The notes beneath the pieces are model-generated. The model had not been told where the DNA came from and did not search any database. It saw only the letters and a program-made list of their open reading frames with translations. A program made the translations under genes and the position numbers. A stretch of DNA of 64,000 nt, from assembly GCA_964531695.1 (NCBI GenBank), contig CAZHEH010000002.1, positions 198,953 through 262,952 on the forward strand. Direction: 5' to 3'. Source of the DNA: JAGXKT01 sp964531695. Its GTDB lineage: Bacteria > Planctomycetota > Phycisphaerae > SM23-33. Below, one piece after another: positions 17,321-26,469 of this stretch (its first letter is position 1; every line of letters starts with the position of its first letter).

Positions 17321-18142
17321 ATGCTCTACGACATTGCCGCAGCCGACACCGCCCCGGCCTGGTGCCCGGGGTGCGGGAACTTCCCGATCCTCAAGACCTT
17401 CAACGAGGCGCTGGAACAGTCCGGGCTCGATCGCCGCAAGCTCGTGCTCGTCTCGGGCATCGGGCAGGCGGCCAAGCTGCCGCACTACCCGGACGAGCCC
17501 GTCAACGTCTTCAACGGGCTGCACGGGCGGGCTCTCCCGGCCGCGACGGGCATCAAGCTCGCCAACCACGACCTCACCGTCGTCATCACCAGCGGCGACG
17601 GCGACATGTATGGCGAAGGCGGCAACCATTTTCTGCATGCGGTGAGGCGCAATATCGGGGTGAAGGCGTTCGTCCACAACAACCAGGTCTACGGGCTGAC
17701 CAAGGGCCAGGCATCGCCGACCTCCGATGCGGGCTTCGTGACGAAGATTCAGACCCACGGCGTCACGGCCGCCCCGATGAACCCGCTGGCCATCGCCATC
17801 GTCGAGGGCGCCTCCTTCGTCGCGCGAAGCTTTTCCGGCGACCGGGACCACCTGCGGCAGATGATGCTGGCGGCCCTTGCGGCCGAGGGCTTCTGCCTGC
17901 TGGACATCCTCCAGCCGTGCGTGACCTTCAACCGGGTCAACACGAACAAGTGGTACAAGGACCGCGTCAAGCCCATCGCCGACGAGCACGACCCGACCGA
18001 CCGCACGGCCGCTCTGGAGCTGGCCCTCAAGTGGGGCGACGAGATACCGATCGGCGTGTACTACCGCTCCGAGCGCCGTACCTTCGAGAAGACCTTGCCC
18101 GTCCTGACCGGCCGGGGGCTGGTCGGACGGTATGCGGGCTGA
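17321..18142 (+). CDS. 2-oxoacid:ferredoxin oxidoreductase, beta subunit
   Basis: The 273-residue thiamine-diphosphate-binding subunit and partner of the gamma-alpha protein. APAWCPGCGNFPILK holds the first Cys ligands of its iron-sulfur cluster; GLHGRALPAATGIKLAN is the active-site stretch; TSGDGDMYGEGGNHFLHAVRRN with VHNNQVYGLTKGQASPTS is the thiamine-binding GDG...N motif; LDILQPCVTFN carries another Cys. No delta (ferredoxin-like) subunit is adjacent, as is usual for KorAB enzymes. GGAGAG lies just before ATG 17321. The 192-base gap from the upstream subunit is unusually large for this operon and is filled by the inverted-end element. Confidence 0.94.
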   Translation: MLYDIAAADTAPAWCPGCGNFPILKTFNEALEQSGLDRRKLVLVSGIGQAAKLPHYPDEPVNVFNGLHGRALPAATGIKLANHDLTVVITSGDGDMYGEGGNHFLHAVRRNIGVKAFVHNNQVYGLTKGQASPTSDAGFVTKIQTHGVTAAPMNPLAIAIVEGASFVARSFSGDRDHLRQMMLAALAAEGFCLLDILQPCVTFNRVNTNKWYKDRVKPIADEHDPTDRTAALELALKWGDEIPIGVYYRSERRTFEKTLPVLTGRGLVGRYAG

Positions 18143-18271
18143 TTTGGGGCGTTGACGCTTCATGCATGTTGTAAACAGCGGAATTGGGGGCTGAGAGCTT
18201 GCCTCTTTCATTGGGCCAGGGGGCTTGGGGGACTGCTGCCCGAACCTACCCACACGAAACAGCGAAGAGCC

Positions 18272-21200
18272 CTATTTGTCTTCGCCTGCTGCCGGGTCGG
18301 CGGCCTCGGCAGAGGCAAGAAGTGCGCGCTGTTCATCAGTCAGAATCTTCTCGATCACGAGAGGCATAGTGCTGTTCGCCAGAGCCGGCCACATTTCCCG
18401 GTGTCTCCCGGTGGGGCGGGTGGCGCCGTCTTCCATGGGATCGATCTTCGGCAGGTATTCGGAGCGCACCACGGCCCGCACCAGTTCAAGCAGCGCCTCC
18501 TCCTGTTCTTCGCTTAGCTCCACGGTCCCCTCAATAAGACGCCGATTGGTATCCCGGTCGGTCGGCGCGATCATCCTGGCAATCCCAGCGACGGCCAGTC
18601 GGGTGCTGTTCGTTTCAGTAAACTTGCGAAGCTGTTCCGGAGTGAGCAGCTTAAGCAGCTCAGCACCCCGGTTTTGGAATACCCAAAGCTTCTGTTCGAT
18701 TTCGACGGCCGTGAGTTTTTCCAATTCCTTCGCCCGAGCCGTATCGCCGGCTTCTCCGGCATCCTTGGCCATCTTTCGCAAAGCGTCAAGCGCGGGGCCG
18801 GTGTCCCTTCTCCTCGCGGCCTCATATTCCGCAAATCTCGCAAAGAGACGTTCCGCCTGCGCCCGCTGCTCCTCGGTCATGCCCGTCACTTCAGCAAGTT
18901 CGCGCCAATCGAGGAAACGATGCTTGTACCCCTTTCGACTTATGGGATCATCTCCCCTCCGGACCGCCCATTCACCCCATGGCGGACGCAACGGAAACGG
19001 GTCGTCCAGGTTCACCGCAACGGCATGGCTCAAAGCGGCCGCCGGGATCGGCTGCCGGTCCCTGCCCGGACCGCGCCACGCTGTCTCGAAGACCTCCCGG
19101 CAATCGCGCGCCTCGATGCGGATGGTGTGATGCCCCGCCGTCAGCTTCGCCTGCCCGGCACGAGTCATCACCTTCCAGTGCTGACGCGGACCGCGCTCGC
19201 TGTTGTCCACGACCAGCTCATCCCCGATGTACAGACGGCTGGTGTAGTCGCTGGTCAGGTAGAAGGTCCAGAGGCCCGGCTCGTCAATGGCAACGTAGCC
19301 GCTGAAAACCACCGCGTCCTCGTGACCCCGTGTCCGCACGGACAGGGTAGGTACCTCGACCACGCCCGTTGCTTCCGGCGTGCGCTCGGCCAGGTCGCCG
19401 CGGTCGCTGTGGTAATAGGCGTACTTCAGGCCTGGCTTCGTCGCCTCGGGATCATCCGCCGCACGGATGGACATAGACTCGAACCGATACGGCGCGCGGG
19501 CCTCGCGGCCCAGACGAACGCCGTCGGCACCGAACGCCCGAACCTTGAGCGTCCGGCTGTCGCGGATTGTAATCGGCTCGCCCATGTAACGCGGCGAGTC
19601 GGCAAGCACTATCGCATGATCCACCGTATAGTGGATGCGGAGTTCCCGTCCGTCCGGCAATCGCTCCGTCGGGCTCTCCACCAATCTGCCACCTTCCAGC
19701 GGGTTCGGCCAACGCTCCGTCTGCGGCGGAACAATCACCCTCGCCTCGACCTTCGTGCCCTTGGCGTAGCGGCCCGCCGGCGGGTCGATGAGCGGTATGA
19801 TCTCATTGTCGCCGTAATCCCACAAGGCGCCCCGGAATCCGCCCCTGACGAAACCAAGCGTGAGGGTCTGGGGCATCGCGGCGAACAGATCGTCGGGACT
19901 CGCCTCGTTGTCGGGTCCGAAGTACACGTTCTTCCATCTCCGCCGCATGTCCGCATCGCAAAGGACGATGCCGCCTTTGTGGAAATTGTCGAACAGCACG
20001 CCGTCGAACTGAACGTCGCCCGCGAATATCGCGCTTATCCTGCCATGAAGGTGTTCTTCAAAGAACTTCTGCTGCTCCGGTGTTACCGGGTCGTCGCCGC
20101 GCCCGGCGCCGGCCCCGCCCCATCCATCCCGCTCGTGCCATTTGATGACAAGCCGCGCCTTGGACGGATCCGCGCTGTGGACGCGAACGCGCGAGGTCGG
20201 CATGGTTGTGAGACTGAAAAAGTCATACCAATCGGTGCGGCCGGGGTCGCCGCCGGGCTGAGCCCGCCAACCCAGCCATGGGCCGGACAGATGGCCCGAT
20301 TCCGCCTTCATCGCGCGGATATGGCCCTCCCTGTCGTTGTAGCCGACGCCGATATAGCAATCGCGCGTGATCGGACGGTCCGGCGAACCGGCACGAAGCG
20401 TCCCCATGACTACCATGCAACTGCCGCCCATGTTGGTATGCTTGCCGAAAAACGACCCGGATTGGAGCTGAAGCACCGCGCCCTCGCGAACGCTCTGCGT
20501 GGTGCGGTTCCCGATCAGCATCTGAGCATCCTCTCCCAGGATCATCACACCCCGGTGGATATGGAACTCATCCGTCGTCGAGGTCGCGCCCAAGAACTCG
20601 ACGGAGACCCCGTCGTCCTTGTTGATCTGAATGTATCGGGCCACGCGCCGCCGGATACCGTCGTCCTCGCCTTGGCCCCAATCCAATCCCGGCTTGTCGT
20701 TGAAGAAAAACGTGTGTCTGGGGCCCGCCGGAAAGTAACCGTGTGAAACCCGATGCTCCCCGCCGGCGGTGATCCACACGTTGCCCCATACGCCCGGAGT
20801 GTTTCGCCCGTGGAATCGGGCGTTGTTCTCCGTCGTGATGTGCCGGGCGGAAAAAATAGGTTCGACACGCGCATTGTATTCACGTGCCGAAGCCGGAAAC
20901 AGCAGATCCGCCTTCCGCCCAAACAGCACATCCGTGCCTTCGACCGCCCCCTCGGTGCTCCAGTCCACCTTGCCGCCGGCGGGTTGGAATACGCCCACGC
21001 TGTCCTTGGGCAACTGCGACACCGGCCGGCCGTTGACCAGCCAGTTGCCCGCATCCTCCACCCGCCCGCTCCGGCCGGGCCGGGCCCAGACCAGCAATTG
21101 CTCCGGTTTCTCCCACGTCTCGGTCGTGTAGGCCGGCTTGGAACCCTCTGCCGGCGGCTCATCGGGCCATTCGACCCGGCCGAGAAGCTTGGCCTCCTCG

Positions 21201-21592
21201 TCCGTCAGCTCGCGCTTCGCGTTCAGGACCTTCCGCTTGCCTTCCACCGTCAGCGCGTGCATGTGGTCTTTCAGGAACGACCGGACCGTCGCCAGACGCG
21301 GTGAGTAGACGATGTATCGGTCCGGCATGTCGAACTGCACGGCAAGCTGCCCCGTGACCGTCCTTCCGTCCACCAGCTCAATCGTGCACGGCTTCAAAAT
21401 CAGGCCGCTGCTGACTTCGAGCTTCTCCCGCTGGGCGTCGGTGAGGACCTCACCGACCACTTGAGGATAGAGCTTCTCGTCGGCCATCGCCTCGGCGCGC
21501 TTCTCATCCTCGCCCTGTTTGCCGCATCCCTGCACCAATGCGACGCTGACCAGGATCGCCGTAAATGCTGGCAGAATCTTCACATGGCTCAT
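18272..21592 (-). CDS. Large multidomain lipoprotein with PA14 and chitobiase-type C-terminal domains
   Basis: A 1106-residue lipoprotein. The signal sequence ends in VQGC with C23 as the acylated residue. The middle (about 100-560) has beta-rich repeats (WLVNGRPVSQLPKDSVGVFQPAGGKVDW..., GGSCMVVMGTLRAGS, LIGNRTTQSVREGAVLQLQSG) that suggest a right-handed beta-helix, compatible with a G8 or pectate-lyase-like fold. Then come a chitobiase-type C-terminal segment (IHYTVDHAIVLADSPRYMGEPITIRDSRTLKVRAF) and a PA14 domain (GLWTFYLTSDYTSRLYIGDELVVDN...AGHHTIRIEARDC). The last 200 residues are helical and charged. It probably binds carbohydrate at the cell surface; no catalytic residues are recognised. 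ATG 21592 has GGAG six bases upstream. It converges on the oxidoreductase genes. Confidence 0.75.
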   Translation of the reverse strand: MSHVKILPAFTAILVSVALVQGCGKQGEDEKRAEAMADEKLYPQVVGEVLTDAQREKLEVSSGLILKPCTIELVDGRTVTGQLAVQFDMPDRYIVYSPRLATVRSFLKDHMHALTVEGKRKVLNAKRELTDEEAKLLGRVEWPDEPPAEGSKPAYTTETWEKPEQLLVWARPGRSGRVEDAGNWLVNGRPVSQLPKDSVGVFQPAGGKVDWSTEGAVEGTDVLFGRKADLLFPASAREYNARVEPIFSARHITTENNARFHGRNTPGVWGNVWITAGGEHRVSHGYFPAGPRHTFFFNDKPGLDWGQGEDDGIRRRVARYIQINKDDGVSVEFLGATSTTDEFHIHRGVMILGEDAQMLIGNRTTQSVREGAVLQLQSGSFFGKHTNMGGSCMVVMGTLRAGSPDRPITRDCYIGVGYNDREGHIRAMKAESGHLSGPWLGWRAQPGGDPGRTDWYDFFSLTTMPTSRVRVHSADPSKARLVIKWHERDGWGGAGAGRGDDPVTPEQQKFFEEHLHGRISAIFAGDVQFDGVLFDNFHKGGIVLCDADMRRRWKNVYFGPDNEASPDDLFAAMPQTLTLGFVRGGFRGALWDYGDNEIIPLIDPPAGRYAKGTKVEARVIVPPQTERWPNPLEGGRLVESPTERLPDGRELRIHYTVDHAIVLADSPRYMGEPITIRDSRTLKVRAFGADGVRLGREARAPYRFESMSIRAADDPEATKPGLKYAYYHSDRGDLAERTPEATGVVEVPTLSVRTRGHEDAVVFSGYVAIDEPGLWTFYLTSDYTSRLYIGDELVVDNSERGPRQHWKVMTRAGQAKLTAGHHTIRIEARDCREVFETAWRGPGRDRQPIPAAALSHAVAVNLDDPFPLRPPWGEWAVRRGDDPISRKGYKHRFLDWRELAEVTGMTEEQRAQAERLFARFAEYEAARRRDTGPALDALRKMAKDAGEAGDTARAKELEKLTAVEIEQKLWVFQNRGAELLKLLTPEQLRKFTETNSTRLAVAGIARMIAPTDRDTNRRLIEGTVELSEEQEEALLELVRAVVRSEYLPKIDPMEDGATRPTGRHREMWPALANSTMPLVIEKILTDEQRALLASAEAADPAAGEDK

Positions 21593-22215
21593 TGCTTGCT
21601 CCCGTCGACTTCTTGTTCGGAAGTTCTCAAAGCGTCCGTTCAGTACTCGCGAATCGCCCCGGCAAGACGGTTCCGGGGATCCGGGAACAGGATACTTCAC
21701 TCCGTGGTCGATTCACATTGGGCGGCTTGCGTTTCGGCTTCCGGCCGCGCTTCCTGAACGCGATCCGTCAGGCGCCACAAGACTACTTCGCCTCGACCTG
21801 CCGTGTCAATGCCTGTTACGCATCGTGTCCCCAACATGTGCGAGTGGCCTGCTCCTCCAGAAGCTGACCCAGATGGTATGAGAGTCTCAGGGGGCCTGGA
21901 TGGGCGAGGAGACTCTGATGAGCAGACGGAGACGGCACCGTCCGGCGCAGATGCGAACGGGCGGGCGATACCCGCTGAGGGCACGAGAGGGAGAGGTGCT
22001 TGAAAACGCGCAAAAACCTTTTCTTTTCGCCGCCAAGCCGACTTGAGCTTCCCTTGAGCGTGGGCACGCTCGCATTGCGGCATGGCCATCCTGGAGATGC
22101 GTCCCCCGGTCCTCTCGGCCGTGAGGGCGCGGGCAGCACACCCGTGCCGCCCATGGGCCGGACGCCGACGCCACGAATGCGGCGCGCGACCCTTCCGGAA
22201 CGCGGCATTTTCGCG
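21593..22215. other. Long intergenic region, no gene recognised
   Basis: Together with the rpsA leader this is about 810 bases between two divergent genes. Frames present lack ribosome binding sites and family similarity. Structure seen: an inverted repeat AGAGTCTC 21881-21888 with GAGACTCT 21909-21916, a palindrome GAGCGTG/CACGCTC at 22056-22071, and an A/T-rich patch near 22010-22030. These could be parts of the two promoters or of an unrecognised RNA. Confidence 0.4.
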
Positions 22216-22245
22216 TTGCCCGTTCGCGGCCGGGTCTGGTATGTT
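22216..22245 (+). promoter_or_regulatory. Probable promoter of rpsA
   Basis: TTGCCC 22216-22221, 18-base spacer, TATGTT 22240-22245, with TGG just before the -10, as in an extended -10 element. Transcription from about 22252 would give a leader of roughly 155 bases, enough for autoregulation by S1, which is known in other bacteria. Confidence 0.45.
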
Positions 22246-22406
22246 GACACATTCGCCCGCGCGAGCCGATGAAGCGAGCGGGGCGATTTCGGCCGGGTGG
22301 TCCGGCCGGCCGTCCGCCGGGCGAGTTCAGGCGGGCGCGGCGCCTGGTCCGCCGGGGATCAGGGCCCACGTCGCGACAGGCGCAACGAGCAACAGCAGGA
22401 AATCAG

Positions 22407-24296
22407 ATGGTAGACCGCAATCTCATTCACTCGCTGGGCGTTTCGGACGACGATCTGGAGCAGGAGCTCAGCAGTTCGCTCGGCGATTTCGACGCACTGG
22501 GGGAGGTACTCGAGCAGAAGCCCACTCCGCAGGCGGGGACGATCCTCACGGGTCACGTGGTCAGCGTGTACGGGAACGACGTGATCGTTGAGGTCGGGCT
22601 CAAGAGCGAGGGGGCGGTTCCGCTGAACGAGTTCGAGGGCGATGACGTCGAGCCCGGGCAGGAAGTCGAGGTATATCTCGAGGAGGTCGAGTCGGACAGC
22701 GAACTGATCGTGCTGTCGAAGCGCAAGGCCGACCGCATCCGGGGCTGGGAGAGCATCCGGGCCAACAAGGCCGAGGGCGACGTGGTCAGCGGGCGCGTGT
22801 CGCGGAAGATCAAGGGCGGGCTGCTGGTGGACATCGGCGTTCCGGCGTTCCTGCCGGCCAGCCAGGTGGACGTCCGCCGGCCGCGCGACATCGGCGAGTA
22901 CATCGGCAAGGACATCGACGCGAAGATCCTCAAGATCGACGAGGACCGGCACAACATCGTCGTCTCGCGGCGGAAGCTCATCGAGGAGCGCCGCGCCGAG
23001 GCGAAGAAGAAGCTCATGACCGAGCTGGAGGAGGGCCAGCTTCGCAAGGGCATCGTGAAGAACCTGGCCGACTTCGGCGCGTTCGTGGACCTCGGCGGGC
23101 TCGACGGCCTGCTGCACATCACGGACATGAGCTGGGGCCGGGTGGGCCATCCGAGCGAGATGCTCAGCGTGGACCAGGAAGTGGAAGTCGTCATCCTCAA
23201 CGTCGACCGCCAGAAGGAGAAGGTCGCGCTGGGGCTCAAGCAGAAGACCCCGAGCCCGTGGGAGAAGGTGAGCGAGAGGTACCCGGTCGGCACCCGCATG
23301 AAGGGCGAGGTGGTGAGCATCATGTCCTACGGCGCCTTCGTGAAGCTGGAGGAGGGGCTGGAGGGTCTGGTGCACATCTCCGAGATGAGCTGGACGCGGC
23401 GGATCAACAACCCCTCCGAGCTGGTCAGCGCCGGGGACGAGGTCGAGGTCGTCGTGCTCGACATCGACAAGGACAAGCAGGAGATCTCCCTCGGCATGAA
23501 GCAGGCCGAGACGAACCCCTGGACGCTGGTCAAGGAGAAGTACCCGCCGGGGACCGTCATCACGGGCACCGTGCGGAACATGACCAATTACGGCGCGTTC
23601 GTCGAGATCGAGGAAGGCATCGACGGGCTGCTGCACATCTCGGACATGTCCTGGACGAAGAAAATCGGGCACCCCTCCGAGATGCTCCAGAAGGGCCAGG
23701 AGCTTCAGTGCGTCGTGCTGGCCGTGGACGAGGAGAAGATGCGCGTCGGCCTCGGCCTCAAGCAGCTCACCGAGGATCCGTGGCTGCGGCAGATTCCCGA
23801 GCACTACCTTCCGGGTCAGATCGTCAAGGGCGGCGTCTCGAAGATCACGAACTTCGGCGTCTTCGTCGAGCTGGAGGACGGGCTCGAGGGGCTGCTGCAT
23901 ATCTCCGAGTTGGCGGACCACAAGGTGGAGAACCCGCAGGACGTGGTCAACCCGGGCGACGAGCTGGAGGTCAAGATCCTGCGCGTCGACAGCGAGGAGC
24001 GCAAGATCGGCCTGAGCTTGAAGCGGGCCCAGTGGGCGGCCGAGGAGGCCGGCGAAGGCGCGGAGGCGGGCGGCGAGCCGGTCAAGCGCCGGGGCGGCCT
24101 CGAAGGCGAGACGGCCGGGCTGCTCGGCGAGCAGTACATCGACACGGTCCGGCAGGCCGAGCAGCAGGGCGAGGCGCCGTCCGAGCCCGAGCGGCCCAAG
24201 CGGGACGTCGAGAGCGAGATGGGCGAGGGCGAGCAGCAGGCCTCGGAGGACGCGGCCATGGACGCCCTCAACGAGGGCGAGGACAAGAGCGAATAG
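22407..24296 (+). CDS. rpsA: 30S ribosomal protein S1
   Basis: A 629-residue protein with six S1 (OB-fold) domains, as in full-length bacterial S1, which delivers mRNA to the ribosome. Domains start at about GTILTGHVVSVYGNDVIVEVG, GDVVSGRVSRKIKGGLLVDIG, GQLRKGIVKNLADFGAFVDLG, GTRMKGEVVSIMSYGAFVKLE, GTVITGTVRNMTNYGAFVEIE and GQIVKGGVSKITNFGVFVELE. Domains 3-6 each end in a GLxHISEMSW-type motif. An acidic, Gln/Glu-rich tail of about 80 residues follows. AGGAAATCAG precedes ATG 22407; an upstream in-frame start at 22269 would add an implausible Arg/Pro-rich leader. Confidence 0.96.
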   Translation: MVDRNLIHSLGVSDDDLEQELSSSLGDFDALGEVLEQKPTPQAGTILTGHVVSVYGNDVIVEVGLKSEGAVPLNEFEGDDVEPGQEVEVYLEEVESDSELIVLSKRKADRIRGWESIRANKAEGDVVSGRVSRKIKGGLLVDIGVPAFLPASQVDVRRPRDIGEYIGKDIDAKILKIDEDRHNIVVSRRKLIEERRAEAKKKLMTELEEGQLRKGIVKNLADFGAFVDLGGLDGLLHITDMSWGRVGHPSEMLSVDQEVEVVILNVDRQKEKVALGLKQKTPSPWEKVSERYPVGTRMKGEVVSIMSYGAFVKLEEGLEGLVHISEMSWTRRINNPSELVSAGDEVEVVVLDIDKDKQEISLGMKQAETNPWTLVKEKYPPGTVITGTVRNMTNYGAFVEIEEGIDGLLHISDMSWTKKIGHPSEMLQKGQELQCVVLAVDEEKMRVGLGLKQLTEDPWLRQIPEHYLPGQIVKGGVSKITNFGVFVELEDGLEGLLHISELADHKVENPQDVVNPGDELEVKILRVDSEERKIGLSLKRAQWAAEEAGEGAEAGGEPVKRRGGLEGETAGLLGEQYIDTVRQAEQQGEAPSEPERPKRDVESEMGEGEQQASEDAAMDALNEGEDKSE

Positions 24297-24325
24297 GCCC
24301 TGATTCGGGCCGATTCACCGCTACG

Positions 24326-24361
24326 AAAGCGCGACGGAGTTTCGACTCCGCCGCGCTTTTT
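24326..24361 (+). terminator. Rho-independent terminator after rpsA
   Basis: AAAGCGCG 24326-24333 and CGGAG 24335-24339 pair with CTCCG 24346-24350 and CGCGCTTT 24352 onward, with one A-C mismatch, and the arm runs into five T. It lies 30 bases after the rpsA stop and separates rpsA from the sigma factor. Confidence 0.85.
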
Positions 24362-24494
24362 CGTGCGCGGGAGCGGCCGGGCGGCGCTTCCTTAAGTGGG
24401 GTCCGGATCGGGCCGAAACGAATACAGCGCCGCGATCCGTATCGCTCGCCGCGGGCAAGCGAGGACACACCGCACAACAGAGGGAGGCGCGGAA

Positions 24495-25322
24495 ATGGCA
24501 AGCCGGACATCGCAGGCGGGGCTCGGTTGGTATCTCGACCGCATCAAGGCCACGCCGCTCCTGACGGCCGACGAAGAGAGGCAGCTCTCCCGACGGGTGC
24601 GGGAGCACTCGGACATCCTCGCGCGGGAGCGGATGATCAACGCGAACCTGCGGCTGGTCGTCAAGATCGCCAAGGACTACTCGAACGCAGGCATGACGCT
24701 CGGCGACCTCGTGGCCGAGGGCAACCTCGGACTCATGCGGGCCGTGGAGGAGTTCGACCCCGGCGCGGGCGTCCGCTTCAGCACCTACGCGGCATGGTGG
24801 ATCAAGCAGTCGATCAAGCGGGCGCTGATCAACTCCGGCCAGCCGATCCACATCCCGGCGTACCTGGCCAAGCTCATCACGAAATGGCGGCGCGCCGCGG
24901 CGGAGCTGGAGAACAAGCTCGGCCGTCCGCCGACCACGGATGAGATGGCCAAGAAGCTCAAGATCTCGCGCAAGAAGGCGGACATCGTGCGGCAGGGCCT
25001 CACGGCCGTGAACGCGCCCAGCCAAATGGGCGCCGAGGAAACGCAGGCCCTGGCCGAGATGGTTGAGGACGAGCAGGGCCCGTCGCCCGACCAGGGGCTT
25101 CTGGACGCCTCGACGGCGCCGCTGATTCACTCACTGCTGGCCAACCTCGAGCCGCGCGAGCAGCAGATTCTCGAGCTTCGCTTCGGCCTTGACGGGCACG
25201 AGGGCCCGCAGCGGACCTTCAAGGAGATCGGCGAGATCGTCGGCCTCACCCGCGAGCGGGTTCGCCAGCTCGCCCACAAGGCCCTGTCCGAGCTGAAGGA
25301 ACTCGCCGACGAAGCGCTGTAA
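24495..25322 (+). CDS. RNA polymerase sigma factor of the RpoD/SigA family
   Basis: A 275-residue primary-type sigma factor without region 1.1, so either the principal factor in short form or a group 2 factor. Region 1.2/2 shows LTADEERQLSRRVREHSDILARERMINANLRLVVKIAKDY, then GDLVAEGNLGLMRAVEEFDPGAGVRFSTYAAWWIKQSIKRAL, the -10 recognition and melting segment. Region 3 is RPPTTDEMAKKLKISRKKADIV, and region 4 is RTFKEIGEIVGLTRERVRQLAHKALSELKEL, the -35 binding helix-turn-helix. GAGGGAGGCGCGGAA precedes ATG 24495. It is not similar enough to RpoS or RpoH to name. Confidence 0.93.
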   Translation: MASRTSQAGLGWYLDRIKATPLLTADEERQLSRRVREHSDILARERMINANLRLVVKIAKDYSNAGMTLGDLVAEGNLGLMRAVEEFDPGAGVRFSTYAAWWIKQSIKRALINSGQPIHIPAYLAKLITKWRRAAAELENKLGRPPTTDEMAKKLKISRKKADIVRQGLTAVNAPSQMGAEETQALAEMVEDEQGPSPDQGLLDASTAPLIHSLLANLEPREQQILELRFGLDGHEGPQRTFKEIGEIVGLTRERVRQLAHKALSELKELADEAL

Positions 25323-25485
25323 GGCCGCCGCCGGCCCGCAGCGCGGCGCATGCCTTCGCCTGAATGCTCTGCCGGGCGCGCGGATGCGCGCCGGCCTCCC
25401 GCACCACCTCGGCGCTTGCCCTGTCCGCGGGCTTCCGGTACTTTCCTGGGTATCTGTCTCCGCCCTCGGAAACGGAAAGGCCGCC

Positions 25486-26007
25486 ATGGAGCTGGAACAG
25501 TACATCCGCGACGTGAAGGACTTCCCCAAGCGGGGGATCGTGTTCAAGGACATCACGCCGCTGCTGGCCCACCCGGGTGCGCTGCGGGAGACGGCCGACC
25601 GCATGGCCGAGCCGTTCCGGGACAAGGGCGTGGAACTGGTCACCGGCATTGAGAGCCGCGGGTTCATCTTCGGCACGATGATTGCCGAGCGGCTCGGCGC
25701 CGGCTTCGTGCCGATCCGCAAGCCGGGCAAGCTGCCGCACAAGAAGATCGGCCGGACCTACGGCCTGGAGTACGGCACGGCCGGGATCGAGATCCACATC
25801 GACGCCATCGCCCGCGGGCAAAAGGTGCTGATGGTCGATGATCTGCTGGCCACCGGCGGCACGATGGAGGCCGCCTGCGAACTGGTCGAGCAGCTCGGCG
25901 GCGACATCGTCGGCATCTCGTTCGTCATCGAGCTGGGCTTCCTCGACGGCCGCGAGAAGCTCGGCGCGTACGACGTCCGCACGCTTATCCCGGTCGACGG
26001 CGAGTAG
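25486..26007 (+). CDS. apt: Adenine phosphoribosyltransferase
   Basis: Salvages adenine to AMP with PRPP. The 173-residue sequence matches Apt throughout: IRDVKDFPKRGIVFKDITPLL, VTGIESRGFIFGTMIAERLGAGFVPIRKPGKLPHKK, YGLEYGTAGIEIHIDAI, the PRPP-binding loop VLMVDDLLATGGTMEAACELVEQLGG, and the final ELGFLDGREKLG. GGAAAGG sits five bases before ATG 25486. The small membrane protein follows after 22 bases on the same strand. Confidence 0.96.
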   Translation: MELEQYIRDVKDFPKRGIVFKDITPLLAHPGALRETADRMAEPFRDKGVELVTGIESRGFIFGTMIAERLGAGFVPIRKPGKLPHKKIGRTYGLEYGTAGIEIHIDAIARGQKVLMVDDLLATGGTMEAACELVEQLGGDIVGISFVIELGFLDGREKLGAYDVRTLIPVDGE

Positions 26008-26029
26008 CGGGAAAGGAGCGCCGCGGATC

Positions 26030-26248
26030 ATGAAGAACGCCGCGTTGAAGATTCTGAACCCGATCCTGGGCCTGCTCGTGCTGAGCCAGCTCCTTACCGG
26101 CATGCTGCACGGTCATCTGTCCGACGAGCTTTTCGAGGTCGTGCACAAGGGCGGCGGCAGTGTGCTGGTCGTCGCGGCCGCGCTGCACCTGCTGCTGAAC
26201 TGGAGCTGGGTCCGCAACGCCTACTTCCGCAGGAAGAAGCGGGCCTGA
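26030..26248 (+). CDS. Small DUF4405-like membrane protein
   Basis: The 72-residue product has two hydrophobic helices: ILNPILGLLVLSQLLTGMLHG and VLVVAAALHLLLNWSWV. It has the arrangement of short DUF4405/cytochrome b-like proteins, with histidines in both helices (LHGH, VHKGG, ALHLLLNW) that could ligate haem, and a basic C-terminus. GAAAGGAG lies upstream of ATG 26030. It is probably cotranscribed with apt, although no functional tie is known. Confidence 0.7.
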   Translation: MKNAALKILNPILGLLVLSQLLTGMLHGHLSDELFEVVHKGGGSVLVVAAALHLLLNWSWVRNAYFRRKKRA

Positions 26249-26379
26249 ATCGCCTGGCGCAGGGGGGCGGCGGGGAGGCCGGGGGAAGGCCGGATCGGTC
26301 CGATCCAACTCAAGGTCGTGCGGTCGGCAGCGCGCCCCGGCCGTGGCGGAGGGAAGCGATGCCATCGCCCGCGATCCGC

Positions 26380-26407
26380 TTGACAGATCGCACCCTCGTT
26401 GTATAAT
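26380..26407 (+). promoter_or_regulatory. Consensus sigma-70 promoter of the PEP-CTERM protease
   Basis: TTGACA 26380-26385 and TATAAT 26402-26407 are both perfect hexamers, with a 16-base spacer. Transcription would start near 26414 and give a leader of about 56 bases. It is the strongest promoter by consensus in the window. Confidence 0.85.
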
Positions 26408-26469
26408 TATTCATGGCCGGTATTTGTGTCGTTGCACGGCCAGCTCGGAGGCCTTCAAGGAGTCAGGAG

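Noticed and set aside
22000..22272. A 90-codon frame upstream of rpsA
   Set aside because: No ribosome binding site, Pro/Arg-rich composition, and it covers the probable rpsA promoter.
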